A stretch of DNA of 64,000 nt, from positions 124,001 through 188,000 of the forward strand of contig NZ_JBANDC010000001.1 of the NCBI RefSeq assembly GCF_038896935.1. The letters are read 5' to 3'. The position numbers and the translations under genes are program-made. The stretch's first letter is position 1. Each line of letters begins with the position of its first letter. Under the pieces are notes generated by a model. It searched no databases, was not told where the DNA came from, and was given only the letters and a program-made list of their open reading frames with translations. Below, piece after piece: positions 26,870 to 35,108 of this stretch. The stretch is from Collimonas rhizosphaerae (lineage in GTDB: Bacteria; Pseudomonadota; Gammaproteobacteria; Burkholderiales; Burkholderiaceae_D).

Positions 26870-29158
26870 ATGGCATTGGCACACGTATTAGGGTTTCCGC
26901 GCATTGGCGCTCACCGCGAACTGAAGTTTGCCCAGGAGTCGTTCTGGAAGGGCGCTTCCGATGAGGCCGCATTGCGCGCTACCGGTGCCACGCTGCGCGC
27001 CCGGCACTGGCAGGCGCAAGCCGATGCCGGCCTCGATTTCGTCACTGTCGGCGATTTCGCCTGGTACGACCAGGTGCTGGGCACGCTGGCCCTGCTGGGC
27101 GCGATTCCGAGCCGCTTCGGCTTCGATCCGAAACAGTTGACCCTGGCCGACTATTTCACCCTGGCGCGCGGCAGCAAGCATCACTTCGCGATGGAAATGA
27201 CCAAATGGTTCGACACCAACTACCACTACCTGGTGCCGGAATGGACTGCCGAAGTGCAGTTCGACGGCGGTGTCGACTGGCTGCACGATGAGATTGCCGA
27301 AGCGCGCGCGCTCGGCCACAAGGTCAAGGTGGCGCTGGTCGGCCCGCTGACCTTGCTGTACCAGGGCAAGATCAAATCAGGAATCGCGCACAAGCTGGAC
27401 CTGCTGCCCAAGGTTGTGGCCGGCTATCAGCAGCTGCTGCAGCGCTTGCACGCCGCCGGCATCGAATCGGTGCAGATCGACGAGCCTATCCTGGCGCTGG
27501 AACTGGATGCCGCCTGGCGCGCCGCCTTTGCGCCGGTCTACGCGCAATTGAGCGGCACCGCTCCGGCACTGCTGCTGACTACCTATTTCGGCGAAGTCAG
27601 CGAACATGCCGACCTGCTGCGCGCGCTGCCGGTAGCCGGCGTCCACCTGGACCTGGTGCGCGGCGCCGGCCAGCTGGAACAGATCGCTGCCGGCTGGCCA
27701 CAAGACAAGGTGCTGTCGCTCGGCGTGGTCGACGGCCGCAACCTGTGGCGCACCGACCTCGACCAGGTCTTGTCCAAGCTCAAGCCTTTGCAAGCGCAGC
27801 TGGGCGACCGTCTGTGGGTAGCGTCAAGCTGCTCCCTGCTGCACGTGCCGGTGGACCTGGCCAATGAACCCAAGCTCGACGATGAACTGAAGAGCTGGCT
27901 GGCGTTCGCTACGCAAAAGCTGGCGGAAATCGTCGCCCTCAAGCTGGCGCTGAATGGAAAAGCTGCCGAAGTCGAAGCGCAATTCGTCGCCTCGCGCGCC
28001 GCCCAGGCGAGCCGCCGCAGCTCAAGCCGCATCCACAATCCGCTGGTGCAAAAGCGCCTGGCCGCGGTGACCGCGGCGGACGCCGAACGCTCGGCCGGTT
28101 TTGCCGCCCGCATCGCCAAGCAGCAAGCCAAATGGCAGTTGCCGGCTTTCCCGACCACCACCATCGGCTCGTTCCCGCAGACCGCCGAAATCCGCCAGGC
28201 GCGCGCCGCCTACAAGCGCGGTGAAATCGGCCACCTGGACTATCTCGACAAGATGCGTGAAGAAATCCGCGACGTGGTGGAGAAGCAGGAACAGCTCGGC
28301 CTCGACGTGCTGGTGCACGGCGAACCTGAGCGCAACGACATGGTCGAGTATTTCGGCGAACAGCTGTGGGGCTACACCTTCACCGCCAACGGCTGGGTGC
28401 AAAGCTATGGTTCGCGCTGCGTCAAGCCGCCTATCATTTATGGCGACGTCTACCGTCCGGAAGCGATGACCGTCGGCTGGAGCCAGTTTGCCCAGACCCT
28501 CACTTCGAAACCGATGAAGGGCATGCTGACCGGTCCGGTGACCATGCTGCAATGGTCCTTCGTACGCGACGACCAGCCGCGTGAAACCACTGCGCTGCAA
28601 ATCGCCCTGGCCTTGCGCGATGAAGTGTGCGACCTGGAAAAAGCCAACATCGGCATGATCCAGATCGACGAACCGGCGTTCCGCGAAGGTTTGCCGCTGA
28701 AGTCGCGCGACTGGCCGCATTACCTGGACTGGGCGGTGCGCGCATTCAAGATCAGCGCCGCCGGCGTCGGCGACGAAACCCAGATCCACACCCACATGTG
28801 CTATTCGGAATTCAACGACATCCTGCCGTGGATCGCCGCGATGGACGCTGACGTCATCACCATCGAGACGTCGCGTTCGGACATGGAGCTGCTGGATGGC
28901 TTCGGGCAGTTCGCCTATCCTAACGACATCGGCCCGGGCGTCTACGATATCCACTCGCCGCGCGTGCCGCAGGTCGACGAGATGGAGCGTTTGCTGCGCA
29001 AGGCGCGCGGCGTGATTCCCGATGCGCGTTTGTGGGTCAATCCGGATTGCGGCCTGAAGACCCGCGGCTGGCCCGAGACTTACGAGGCGCTGGAGAACAT
29101 GGTGCTGGCCGCCAAGCGCCTGCGTGAGACGGTGGAGCAGGAACGCAAGGCAGCATAA
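26870..29158 (+). CDS. metE: Cobalamin-independent methionine synthase
   Basis: The 762-residue product transfers the methyl group of 5-methyltetrahydropteroyltri-L-glutamate to homocysteine. It has two barrels. The N-terminal one starts ALAHVLGFPRIGAHRELKFA. The C-terminal one has FPTTTIGSFPQTAEIR and the zinc-ligand motifs HTHMCYSEFND and NPDCGLKTRGW. Length is typical. GGAG lies 6 bases before the ATG at 26870; an upstream ATG at 26849 would add seven residues and is not supported. The divergent metR points to homocysteine-dependent activation. It forms a local methionine group with metNIQ. Confidence 0.97.
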   Translation: MALAHVLGFPRIGAHRELKFAQESFWKGASDEAALRATGATLRARHWQAQADAGLDFVTVGDFAWYDQVLGTLALLGAIPSRFGFDPKQLTLADYFTLARGSKHHFAMEMTKWFDTNYHYLVPEWTAEVQFDGGVDWLHDEIAEARALGHKVKVALVGPLTLLYQGKIKSGIAHKLDLLPKVVAGYQQLLQRLHAAGIESVQIDEPILALELDAAWRAAFAPVYAQLSGTAPALLLTTYFGEVSEHADLLRALPVAGVHLDLVRGAGQLEQIAAGWPQDKVLSLGVVDGRNLWRTDLDQVLSKLKPLQAQLGDRLWVASSCSLLHVPVDLANEPKLDDELKSWLAFATQKLAEIVALKLALNGKAAEVEAQFVASRAAQASRRSSSRIHNPLVQKRLAAVTAADAERSAGFAARIAKQQAKWQLPAFPTTTIGSFPQTAEIRQARAAYKRGEIGHLDYLDKMREEIRDVVEKQEQLGLDVLVHGEPERNDMVEYFGEQLWGYTFTANGWVQSYGSRCVKPPIIYGDVYRPEAMTVGWSQFAQTLTSKPMKGMLTGPVTMLQWSFVRDDQPRETTALQIALALRDEVCDLEKANIGMIQIDEPAFREGLPLKSRDWPHYLDWAVRAFKISAAGVGDETQIHTHMCYSEFNDILPWIAAMDADVITIETSRSDMELLDGFGQFAYPNDIGPGVYDIHSPRVPQVDEMERLLRKARGVIPDARLWVNPDCGLKTRGWPETYEALENMVLAAKRLRETVEQERKAA

Positions 29159-29167
29159 GCTGGGATG

Positions 29168-29202
29168 AAAAAAGGGGCGAATATCATTCACCCCTTTTTT
29201 TT
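29168..29202 (+). terminator. Rho-independent terminator after metE
   Basis: AAAGGGGCGAAT / ATTCACCCCTTT pairs with one mismatch and is followed by a T-run, 10 bases after the metE stop. Confidence 0.88.
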
Positions 29203-29245
29203 CGCCTCTTATTTCAAGCCGGTTGCGGCCAGCCGCAACCTTGGC

Positions 29246-29824
29246 TTATGAAACTTCCTTGGCGCTGACGATGGATTTGGACACCAGGCCATACTCTATC
29301 GCTTCCGGCGCCGACATCCAGAAATCGCGGTCGATATCGGCCATGACTTTTTTCGGGTCCTGCCCGGTTTCCTTAGCGATCAAGGCGCCGATCCTTTCGC
29401 GCACGCGGATGATCTCGCGCGCCTGGATGGCGATATCGGAAGCCTGGCCGCCGACGCCGCCGCTCGGCTGGTGGATCAGGAAGCGCGTATTCTGCAGGCA
29501 GAAGCGGCGTTCTTTCGGCACCGACAGGAAAACGTTGACTGCGGCGCTGCCGACCCAGCCGCTGCCGATCATGTTGACCGGGGCGTCGATGAAACGGATC
29601 ACGTCATGGATCACATCGCCCGATTCCACATGGCCGCCCGGCGAACAGACCAGGAAATTGATCGGCGCCTTGGATTCGCCCGAAAGAGCGATCAATTGGC
29701 GCACGACATCGCGCGCCACGGTGTCGTTGATCTGGCCGAACAGCAGCACGGTGCGTGACTTGAACGCTTTTTCTTCGAGGAAGGCGTCGCGCTGGGATGC
29801 ATTGGGTTCCACTTTTTCTTCCAT
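29246..29824 (-). CDS. ClpP-family serine protease, divergent paralogue
   Basis: The 192-residue product is ClpP-like: INFLVCSPGGHVESGD, RFCLQNTRFLIHQPSGG and the C-terminal SAPEAIEYGLV are all family-typical. The catalytic triad aligns as Ser93, His118 and Asp167. The serine sits in GWVGSAAV and not in the usual AASMG motif, so the active-site turn is altered. ClpP normally forms a tetradecameric barrel with ClpX or ClpA. No clpX neighbour or trigger factor is seen here, so this is likely a second ClpP beside a canonical one elsewhere. Function and partner ATPase are unknown. Confidence 0.88.
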   Translation of the reverse strand: MEEKVEPNASQRDAFLEEKAFKSRTVLLFGQINDTVARDVVRQLIALSGESKAPINFLVCSPGGHVESGDVIHDVIRFIDAPVNMIGSGWVGSAAVNVFLSVPKERRFCLQNTRFLIHQPSGGVGGQASDIAIQAREIIRVRERIGALIAKETGQDPKKVMADIDRDFWMSAPEAIEYGLVSKSIVSAKEVS

Positions 29825-29881
29825 GATGTGCCTCTAAGGTGTTGGGGGAGTTCATTAACCGCAAAAGAGCCAGTGTAAACC

Positions 29882-29909
29882 AAAAAGCCCCCGCAAATCG
29901 CGAGGGCTT
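29882..29909 (-). terminator. Terminator of the metNIQ operon
   Basis: On the minus strand AAGCCCTCGCG and GCGGGGGCTT pair around ATTT and are followed by TTTTTGG, 36 bases after the metQ stop. Confidence 0.8.
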
Positions 29910-29944
29910 CTTTTGTTATTGCTGCCTGACAGCGATCCGGGCGA

Positions 29945-30754
29945 TCAGAATGCCGGAACCACCGCGCCTTTGTATTTCTCTTCGATGAATTTCTTCACTT
30001 CCGGCGAATTCAAGGCTACGGCCAGTTTCTTGACGGCGGCGCTGTCCTTGTTGTCCGGACGGGCAACCAGCAGGTTGGCGTAAGGCGAATTGGCGTCTTC
30101 GATGAACAGCGAATCCTTGACCGGATTGAGCTTGGCTTCAATCGCGTAGTTGGTGTTGATCAAGGCCAGGTCGACCTGGTTCAGCACGCGCGGCAAGGTA
30201 GCCGCTTCCAGTTCCTTGAACTTCAGGTGCTTGGGATTGTCGATGATGTCTTTCTGGGTCGCAGAGATATTGCTCGGATCCTTCAGTTTCAGCAGGCCCT
30301 GGCGCGACAGCAGCAGCAAGGCGCGGCCGGAATTGGACGGGTCGTTGGGGATGGCGACCGTGGCGCCGTCCGGCAGGTCGGCCAGTTTCTTGTATTTGGT
30401 CGAATAACCGGCGAACGGTTCGACGTGGACCTTGGTGATCACTACTTCGATATCGTTCTTGTGGCTCTTCTTGAATTCGTTCAGGTAAGGCTGGTGCAGG
30501 AAAAAGTTGCCGTCGACCCGTTTCTCGTTGGTCTGCACCGCCGGCTGGATATAGTCGGTGAACACCTTGACCTGCAGGTCGACGCCTTCCTTGGCCAGGA
30601 TCGGTTTGACGAAATCGAGGATTTCCGCATGCGGCACCGGCGTGGCGGCGATCACCAGCTTGTCGGCGGCTTGCGCCGGCGCGGCGGCGATCAGGCCGAA
30701 GGTCGAGAACACGGCTGCGGCCAGTCCCAGGGACAGTGAAAATTTGCGTGACAT
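29945..30754 (-). CDS. metQ: Methionine ABC transporter, substrate-binding protein
   Basis: The 269-residue product belongs to the NlpA/MetQ family that delivers methionine to the MetNI transporter. It has a signal peptide ending APAQAADK, and ATPVPHAEILDFV and FTDYIQPAVQTNEKRVDGNF are typical family segments. The ATG at 30754 has GGGAG upstream; an earlier in-frame ATG would add a hydrophobic extension without a ribosome site. Unlike the enteric protein there is no lipobox cysteine, so it would be a soluble periplasmic protein. It is last in the metN-metI-metQ operon. Confidence 0.94.
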   Translation of the reverse strand: MSRKFSLSLGLAAAVFSTFGLIAAAPAQAADKLVIAATPVPHAEILDFVKPILAKEGVDLQVKVFTDYIQPAVQTNEKRVDGNFFLHQPYLNEFKKSHKNDIEVVITKVHVEPFAGYSTKYKKLADLPDGATVAIPNDPSNSGRALLLLSRQGLLKLKDPSNISATQKDIIDNPKHLKFKELEAATLPRVLNQVDLALINTNYAIEAKLNPVKDSLFIEDANSPYANLLVARPDNKDSAAVKKLAVALNSPEVKKFIEEKYKGAVVPAF

Positions 30755-30819
30755 ATAAACTCCCATTTTGGATTTTAAAAACAACGTTGCTGCATTACCT
30801 GCAAAAAAACATGTACAAA

Positions 30820-31482
30820 TCATTTGCGCGTGAAATGCTGCACCAGGCGGTCGCCGGAAAACTGCAGCGCCTGCACTAGCACCACCAGCACGGCAACGGT
30901 CGTGACCATGACTTCAGTCTGGAAGCGCTGGTAGCCGAAACGGATCGCCAGGTCGCCCAGGCCGCCGCCGCCGATCACGCCCGACATGGCGGCGTAAGAC
31001 ATCAGCGCGATCGCGGTGACGGTGGTGGCGGCGATCAGGCCGGGCAGGGCTTCCGGCAGCAGCGCGCCGAAGATGATCTGGCGCTTGCTGGCGCCCATGG
31101 CCTGGCAGGCTTCCACCACGCCGCGGTCTATTTCGCGCAGCACGTTTTCAACCAGGCGCGCGAAGAACGGCGCGGTGCCCAGCACCAGCGGCGGAATCGC
31201 GCCCTGTACGCCGAGCGAGGTGCCGACCAGGATCACCGTGACCGGGATCATCACGATCAGCAGGATCAGGAACGGCACCGAGCGCAGCACGTTGACGACC
31301 AGCGACAGTGCGCGGTAGATGCCGCGCTGTTCCAGCAGCTGGCGCTTGCCGGTGATGAACAGCAGGATTCCGAGCGGCAGGCCGAGCAGTATCGTGAACA
31401 GCAGGGAAAAGCCGGTCATGGCCAGGGTTTCCCAGGTGGCTTGCCAGATGTCGCCCCAGTCGATGAGTGAGAAATCCATCAT
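30820..31482 (-). CDS. metI: Methionine ABC transporter permease
   Basis: The 220-residue inner-membrane protein has five predicted spans and the permease loop EACQAMGASKRQIIFGALLP, matching the EAA motif that docks to the ATPase. It overlaps metN by four bases (ATGA). Length and sequence match MetI of the methionine uptake family. It pairs with MetN and MetQ. Confidence 0.95.
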   Translation of the reverse strand: MMDFSLIDWGDIWQATWETLAMTGFSLLFTILLGLPLGILLFITGKRQLLEQRGIYRALSLVVNVLRSVPFLILLIVMIPVTVILVGTSLGVQGAIPPLVLGTAPFFARLVENVLREIDRGVVEACQAMGASKRQIIFGALLPEALPGLIAATTVTAIALMSYAAMSGVIGGGGLGDLAIRFGYQRFQTEVMVTTVAVLVVLVQALQFSGDRLVQHFTRK

Positions 31483-32525
31483 GCGAGCACCTCATGACGA
31501 ATGTTGTGCTGGTCGAGCGTGGTGAACACTTGCGCTACATCGGCCGGTTCGCCGCGCAGTTCCACCAGCAGCTGGCCGTAGGGCGTGTCCTTGATGCGGG
31601 CGATGGTGCCTTGCAGGATGGTGATCAGCGCCGGCGTCGCGGCCGCGATGCTGCTCAGGATCGGCTGGTAGGTGATGTCGCCGACATAGGTCAGTCGCAC
31701 CAGCAGTCCGCGCAGCTGGCTGGCGCCGGGCACGGTCGACGGCAGCAATGCAGTCTCGGCTGAAAACGGCGTGCTTTCGGCGACCATGCTTTGCGTCACC
31801 GCATGTTGCGGATGGAGGAACACCTCTGCCACATCGCCGCTTTCGACGATGCGGCCGGCCTCGATCACCGCAACCCGGTCGCAGATGTTGCGGATCACCT
31901 GCATCTCGTGCGTGATCAGCACGATGGTCAGGCCCAGCTTGCGGTTGATGTCGAGCAGCAGGCGCAGGATCGCCTGGGTGGTTTCCGGATCGAGGGCAGA
32001 GGTGGCTTCGTCGCACAGCAGCAGGTGCGGCGTATTGGCCAGGGCGCGGGCGATGCCGACGCGCTGTTTCTGGCCGCCGGACAATTGCGCCGGATATTTG
32101 TCGCGATGCTCGCTGAGCCCGACCAGGTCCAGCAGTTCGCTGACCCGGGCCGCGCGCTCCTGCTGCGTGTATTTGCCGGTGATCTTCAGCGGCCAGTCGA
32201 TATTGGCGGCCACGGTCTTGGCGTTGAGCAGGTTGAAGTGCTGGAAAATCATGCCGATGCGCTGGCGCAGCCGGTGCAGGCCGCTGTTGTCCAGCGCGGT
32301 GATGTCTTCACCCTCGATCAGCACTTGTCCGCCGGATGGGCGTTCCAGCATGTTGAGGGTGCGGATCAGGGTGCTTTTGCCGGCGCCGGAGCGGCCGATG
32401 ATGCCGAAAATTTCACCCTTCTTGATATGCAGGTTGATGTCGGACAATGCGGCGACGGGAGTGCCGGCGGTTTTGGCATTGCGTTCCAGCGGATAGGTTT
32501 TATGCAGGTGCTCGATGCGGATCAC
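31479..32525 (-). CDS. metN: Methionine ABC transporter ATPase
   Basis: The 348-residue product has Walker A GRSGAGKST, the signature LSGGQKQRV, Walker B LLLCDEATSALD and a C-terminal NIL domain (about residues 265-345), which in MetN binds methionine and inhibits transport. It is the first gene of the operon. An AT-rich perfect inverted repeat lies 62 bases upstream and may be an operator. Confidence 0.96.
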   Translation of the reverse strand: MIRIEHLHKTYPLERNAKTAGTPVAALSDINLHIKKGEIFGIIGRSGAGKSTLIRTLNMLERPSGGQVLIEGEDITALDNSGLHRLRQRIGMIFQHFNLLNAKTVAANIDWPLKITGKYTQQERAARVSELLDLVGLSEHRDKYPAQLSGGQKQRVGIARALANTPHLLLCDEATSALDPETTQAILRLLLDINRKLGLTIVLITHEMQVIRNICDRVAVIEAGRIVESGDVAEVFLHPQHAVTQSMVAESTPFSAETALLPSTVPGASQLRGLLVRLTYVGDITYQPILSSIAAATPALITILQGTIARIKDTPYGQLLVELRGEPADVAQVFTTLDQHNIRHEVLA

Positions 32526-32586
32526 AGGTTTGCTTCACGAATTCAGTCAGGCTTGCCATTTTATCAGCGAGCCTATATACGCCAAA

Positions 32587-32612
32587 GTTATATATCGTTA
32601 TTTATATATAAC
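32587..32612. promoter_or_regulatory. AT-rich palindrome in front of metNIQ
   Basis: GTTATATAT-cgttattt-ATATATAAC is a perfect 9 bp inverted repeat with an 8 bp spacer in the gap between metN and the plus-strand gene at 32703. Its site and symmetry suggest an operator or a promoter element. It does not match a methionine-repressor box known to me. Confidence 0.45.
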
Positions 32613-32702
32613 AAACCTGTTGGTAAGCTGCGTTTGCGTTTGGTAAAGATGTTGCGAAGGGAACATGCAAGAGATGTTTTTTTATGGCATAGTAAAGACA
32701 CT

Positions 32703-32903
32703 ATGAAAGCACTCCAAAGCGAACTGGCCAAAAAGATTCTCGCCGACCCGAGGGCTGCGCTGCAATTGCGCGCTTACCTGGCCAGCAAGAACTCCAAGTC
32801 ATCGTTATCCGCTGCTGTCGAGACCGATAACGTGATCAGCTTGCATTCCGAGCAAGAGGGAACCGTCCAGTACCGCATCACCGTTGTCCCTAGCGCCGCC
32901 TGA
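32703..32903 (+). CDS. Unknown 66-residue protein
   Basis: I do not recognise this small gene. The product starts MKALQSELAKKILADPRAAL and is charged and helical in its first half, then polar (VISLHSEQEGTVQYRITV). It has no signal peptide or membrane span. Codon use matches nearby genes and the stop is only 8 bases before the next gene, which supports a real two-gene unit. The ribosome site is weak. Confidence 0.55.
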   Translation: MKALQSELAKKILADPRAALQLRAYLASKNSKSSLSAAVETDNVISLHSEQEGTVQYRITVVPSAA

Positions 32904-32911
32904 GCGCATCG

Positions 32912-33700
32912 ATGAACGTAGCGCTGCCTGCTTTCATTGTTTTCCTGCTGTTGCTCCCCGGTTTTATCGCCCGTTCCCGCTTCAAGCGCGCAGAGCGCGC
33001 TTCGTTTGATTATTCCCCGTTTGGACAGATTGTCACCGAGGCGGTGCTGTGGAACTGCATTTTCCATTCCTTGTGGCTGTTGCTGTCCGCCGTCCTGTTC
33101 GGACGCGTATTGCAGCCGCTGCTGTTGCTGGAGCTGCTGTCTTCCGATCCCGCCAGCCAGTCCAGGGCGATCCATGGAATCGCCCTGGAATTTTCCTGGA
33201 TCAGCGCTTATTTCCTGACCCTGTATGCGGGCGCCTGGGTTGTGCCGAACGGGTTCCGGCTGCTCATCACCCGCTTCGGGCTGGACCGTTCCGGCGCCGG
33301 CTGGTTTGTGCCCTGGCTGCGCTTTAACCAGGCGCCGTGGTATTACCTGCTGACCGGCGCCGATTTTGAAGAAGGGCGGCGCCCGGACCTGATCGCCGTA
33401 TCGGCGATCGTCAATGTGGCCGGCCAGGCGGTATTGTTTACCGGCCTCCTGACGGATTATTTTTTCGATGTCAACGGCGTCCTCGACCGGCTCATCCTGC
33501 AGCAGGTGATGCGGCGGCCGCTGGTCGCGGACAAAGAGACGGACGCCACGGTGGAGCAGGACCTGGCGCGCTTCTATGGCGTCGACGGCGATTATTTCGT
33601 GCTGCGCTATAGCGAAGCGATTACCTTGAACATCGAATACATCAAGCTGGCCAAGCTTGCGGCAGAAACGCCGGCCGGCGAAAGCGCGCCGGCAGGTTAG
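32912..33700 (+). CDS. Membrane protein of unknown function (DUF6338-like)
   Basis: The 262-residue product begins MNVALPAFIVFLLLLPGFIA, a first span with the LPGF motif seen in DUF6338-type proteins, and has two more spans near residues 45-65 and 90-110. The rest is a cytoplasmic part with GADFEEGRRPDLIAVSAIVN and the ending DYFVLRYSEAITLNIEYI. The family name is tentative and no function is known. It is probably cotranscribed with the 66-residue gene upstream, and converges with the thioesterase gene. Confidence 0.7.
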   Translation: MNVALPAFIVFLLLLPGFIARSRFKRAERASFDYSPFGQIVTEAVLWNCIFHSLWLLLSAVLFGRVLQPLLLLELLSSDPASQSRAIHGIALEFSWISAYFLTLYAGAWVVPNGFRLLITRFGLDRSGAGWFVPWLRFNQAPWYYLLTGADFEEGRRPDLIAVSAIVNVAGQAVLFTGLLTDYFFDVNGVLDRLILQQVMRRPLVADKETDATVEQDLARFYGVDGDYFVLRYSEAITLNIEYIKLAKLAAETPAGESAPAG

Positions 33701-33718
33701 CCGGCGCCGCCATCATTC

Positions 33719-34249
33719 TCAGGGCAGGGGAAAGACCAGGCAGGTAGTGGTCGCATGGGCGTAGATCTTGCCCTCGGCATCGACGATATTCGCCTCCGCC
33801 ACGCCGACCCTGCCGCCGACCTGTATCACCTTGCCGATGGCGCGCACCGGCCCGGTCTTGTCGGTCAGGGCGCGAATCAGGTTGACCTTCAGTTCCAGCG
33901 TGGTGTAGCCGCTGCCCTTGGCCAGGGCCGATTGCACCGCGCATCCCAGCGCCGAATCGAGCAAGGTGCAAAAGTAGCCGCCATGCACGCTGCCGATCGG
34001 GTTGTAATGCTGCATGGCCGGCGTCCCCTGGAACACCACGCGGCCGAATTCAGCTTCGATCAGGTTGAAATCCAGCGTTTGCGCAATCGGCGGGATCGGC
34101 AATTCGCCCCTCAGGATGGCTTGTAAAAATTCAACGCCGCTGTATTGCTTGAGCTGTTCCAGCGAAGCCACGCCGGGCGCCGCCAGTTTGGCGCGCACGG
34201 CCTTGTCCTGCGCCTGCCATTGCGCCACGGTTTCTTCTCGATTCGACAT
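33719..34249 (-). CDS. PaaI-family hotdog thioesterase
   Basis: The 176-residue product has the hotdog-fold signature NPIGSVHGGYFCTLLDSALG, with HGG and the following Asp typical of PaaI-type acyl-CoA thioesterases, then YTTLELKVNLIRAL. The N-terminal 50 residues are an extension beyond the core domain. The acyl-CoA substrate is not known. It starts just after a weak GGAGAACG site and is convergent with the membrane protein gene. Confidence 0.88.
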   Translation of the reverse strand: MSNREETVAQWQAQDKAVRAKLAAPGVASLEQLKQYSGVEFLQAILRGELPIPPIAQTLDFNLIEAEFGRVVFQGTPAMQHYNPIGSVHGGYFCTLLDSALGCAVQSALAKGSGYTTLELKVNLIRALTDKTGPVRAIGKVIQVGGRVGVAEANIVDAEGKIYAHATTTCLVFPLP

Positions 34250-34625
34250 TCGTTCTCCTGTTTGTTGCTGATGAGGGGCTGGGCTTGCCGCCGTCGCGGC
34301 GCAAGTTCAGGCCAAGGCAATCGATTGTAAGCGGGATTTTAGCCGGGCATCGGGCGACGAGGCGACCTGGCCGCGCGCCTGGGTCTGCCTGATAGGTAAC
34401 ATGTGGTTTAATCCGTGCAACTGTGTTGCAATTGCCTTGCAAGCGATGCCGGTTCGCGATTACACTTGCAGCTTCAGGTCTTTGATTTTTTACCAGAGAC
34501 ATAACCAGGCCGAACCGCATGTATCGTCAGCAAACCAGCTTCGCCGTGTCTTCGCCGTGCCTTGCATGCGCGGCCGGTGCGCGTTTGCCCGAAGCGGACG
34601 TAGCCGGCAGCTGCGCGGGTGCTGC
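34250..34625. other. Intergenic region upstream of DUF2946 gene
   Basis: The frame of the following gene stays open upstream to 34401, but the translated extension is arginine- and cysteine-rich and does not look like a protein. The region must hold promoters for the thioesterase and the DUF2946-TonB unit. No B12 box, Fur box or other known element was recognised. Confidence 0.4.
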
Positions 34626-34961
34626 ATGCGCCTGATCGTCGAACCGCATTTCCACGCCAGGCGCCGCCTCAAGCTGCGCCTGCAGCAGTTCGCGTTATGG
34701 CTGGCGCTGACTATCCTGGTGCTGCAGCTGGTCGGGATGGCTTTCCACCATCACAGCCTGGCCGAAATTTCATCCGACTGCGTCAGCTGCGACCTGGCTG
34801 CCGATTTCCCTTCTCCTGTCCCATCCAGTCCGGTGCCGGTGCTGGCGCCAGTCCTGGTATTTGCCTACCGCAACGCCGTCGAACTGGTGTATGCCTTCGT
34901 CCCGGCGCCGAAGCATTACCTGACTCCGCATTCTCAAGCTCCGCCGATCTCCATCGTCTGA
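34626..34961 (+). CDS. DUF2946-type small membrane protein
   Basis: The 111-residue product has one N-terminal membrane anchor (LALTILVLQLVGMAFHHHS) followed by an outside part with a histidine triplet and paired cysteines (HHHSLAEISSDCVSCDL), then a proline-rich tail. This matches the DUF2946 pattern of small proteins that often sit beside TonB receptors or copper genes. The start is placed at 34626 because the longer reading has an unlikely N-terminus. It is followed after about 150 bases by a TonB receptor, its likely partner. Metal binding by the His/Cys cluster is inferred. Confidence 0.7.
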   Translation: MRLIVEPHFHARRRLKLRLQQFALWLALTILVLQLVGMAFHHHSLAEISSDCVSCDLAADFPSPVPSSPVPVLAPVLVFAYRNAVELVYAFVPAPKHYLTPHSQAPPISIV

Positions 34962-35108
34962 CCCTCCTTGTTTGTTCCTATTTGTTTCTGACCCAGCCCT
35001 GAGGCTGCGCCATTTTCTATTGCGTTGCGGCGTTTGCCGCCGCCTCGGAAATGGCGGTCCGGCGGCCGGATTATCCGCGGGGTTATTCCCCCTATTGGAG
35101 TTTTGAGA

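Noticed and set aside
34401..34625. N-terminal extension of the DUF2946 gene
   Set aside because: The added 75 residues are Arg/Cys-rich without a hydrophobic or conserved pattern, and the internal ATG at 34626 fits the family length.
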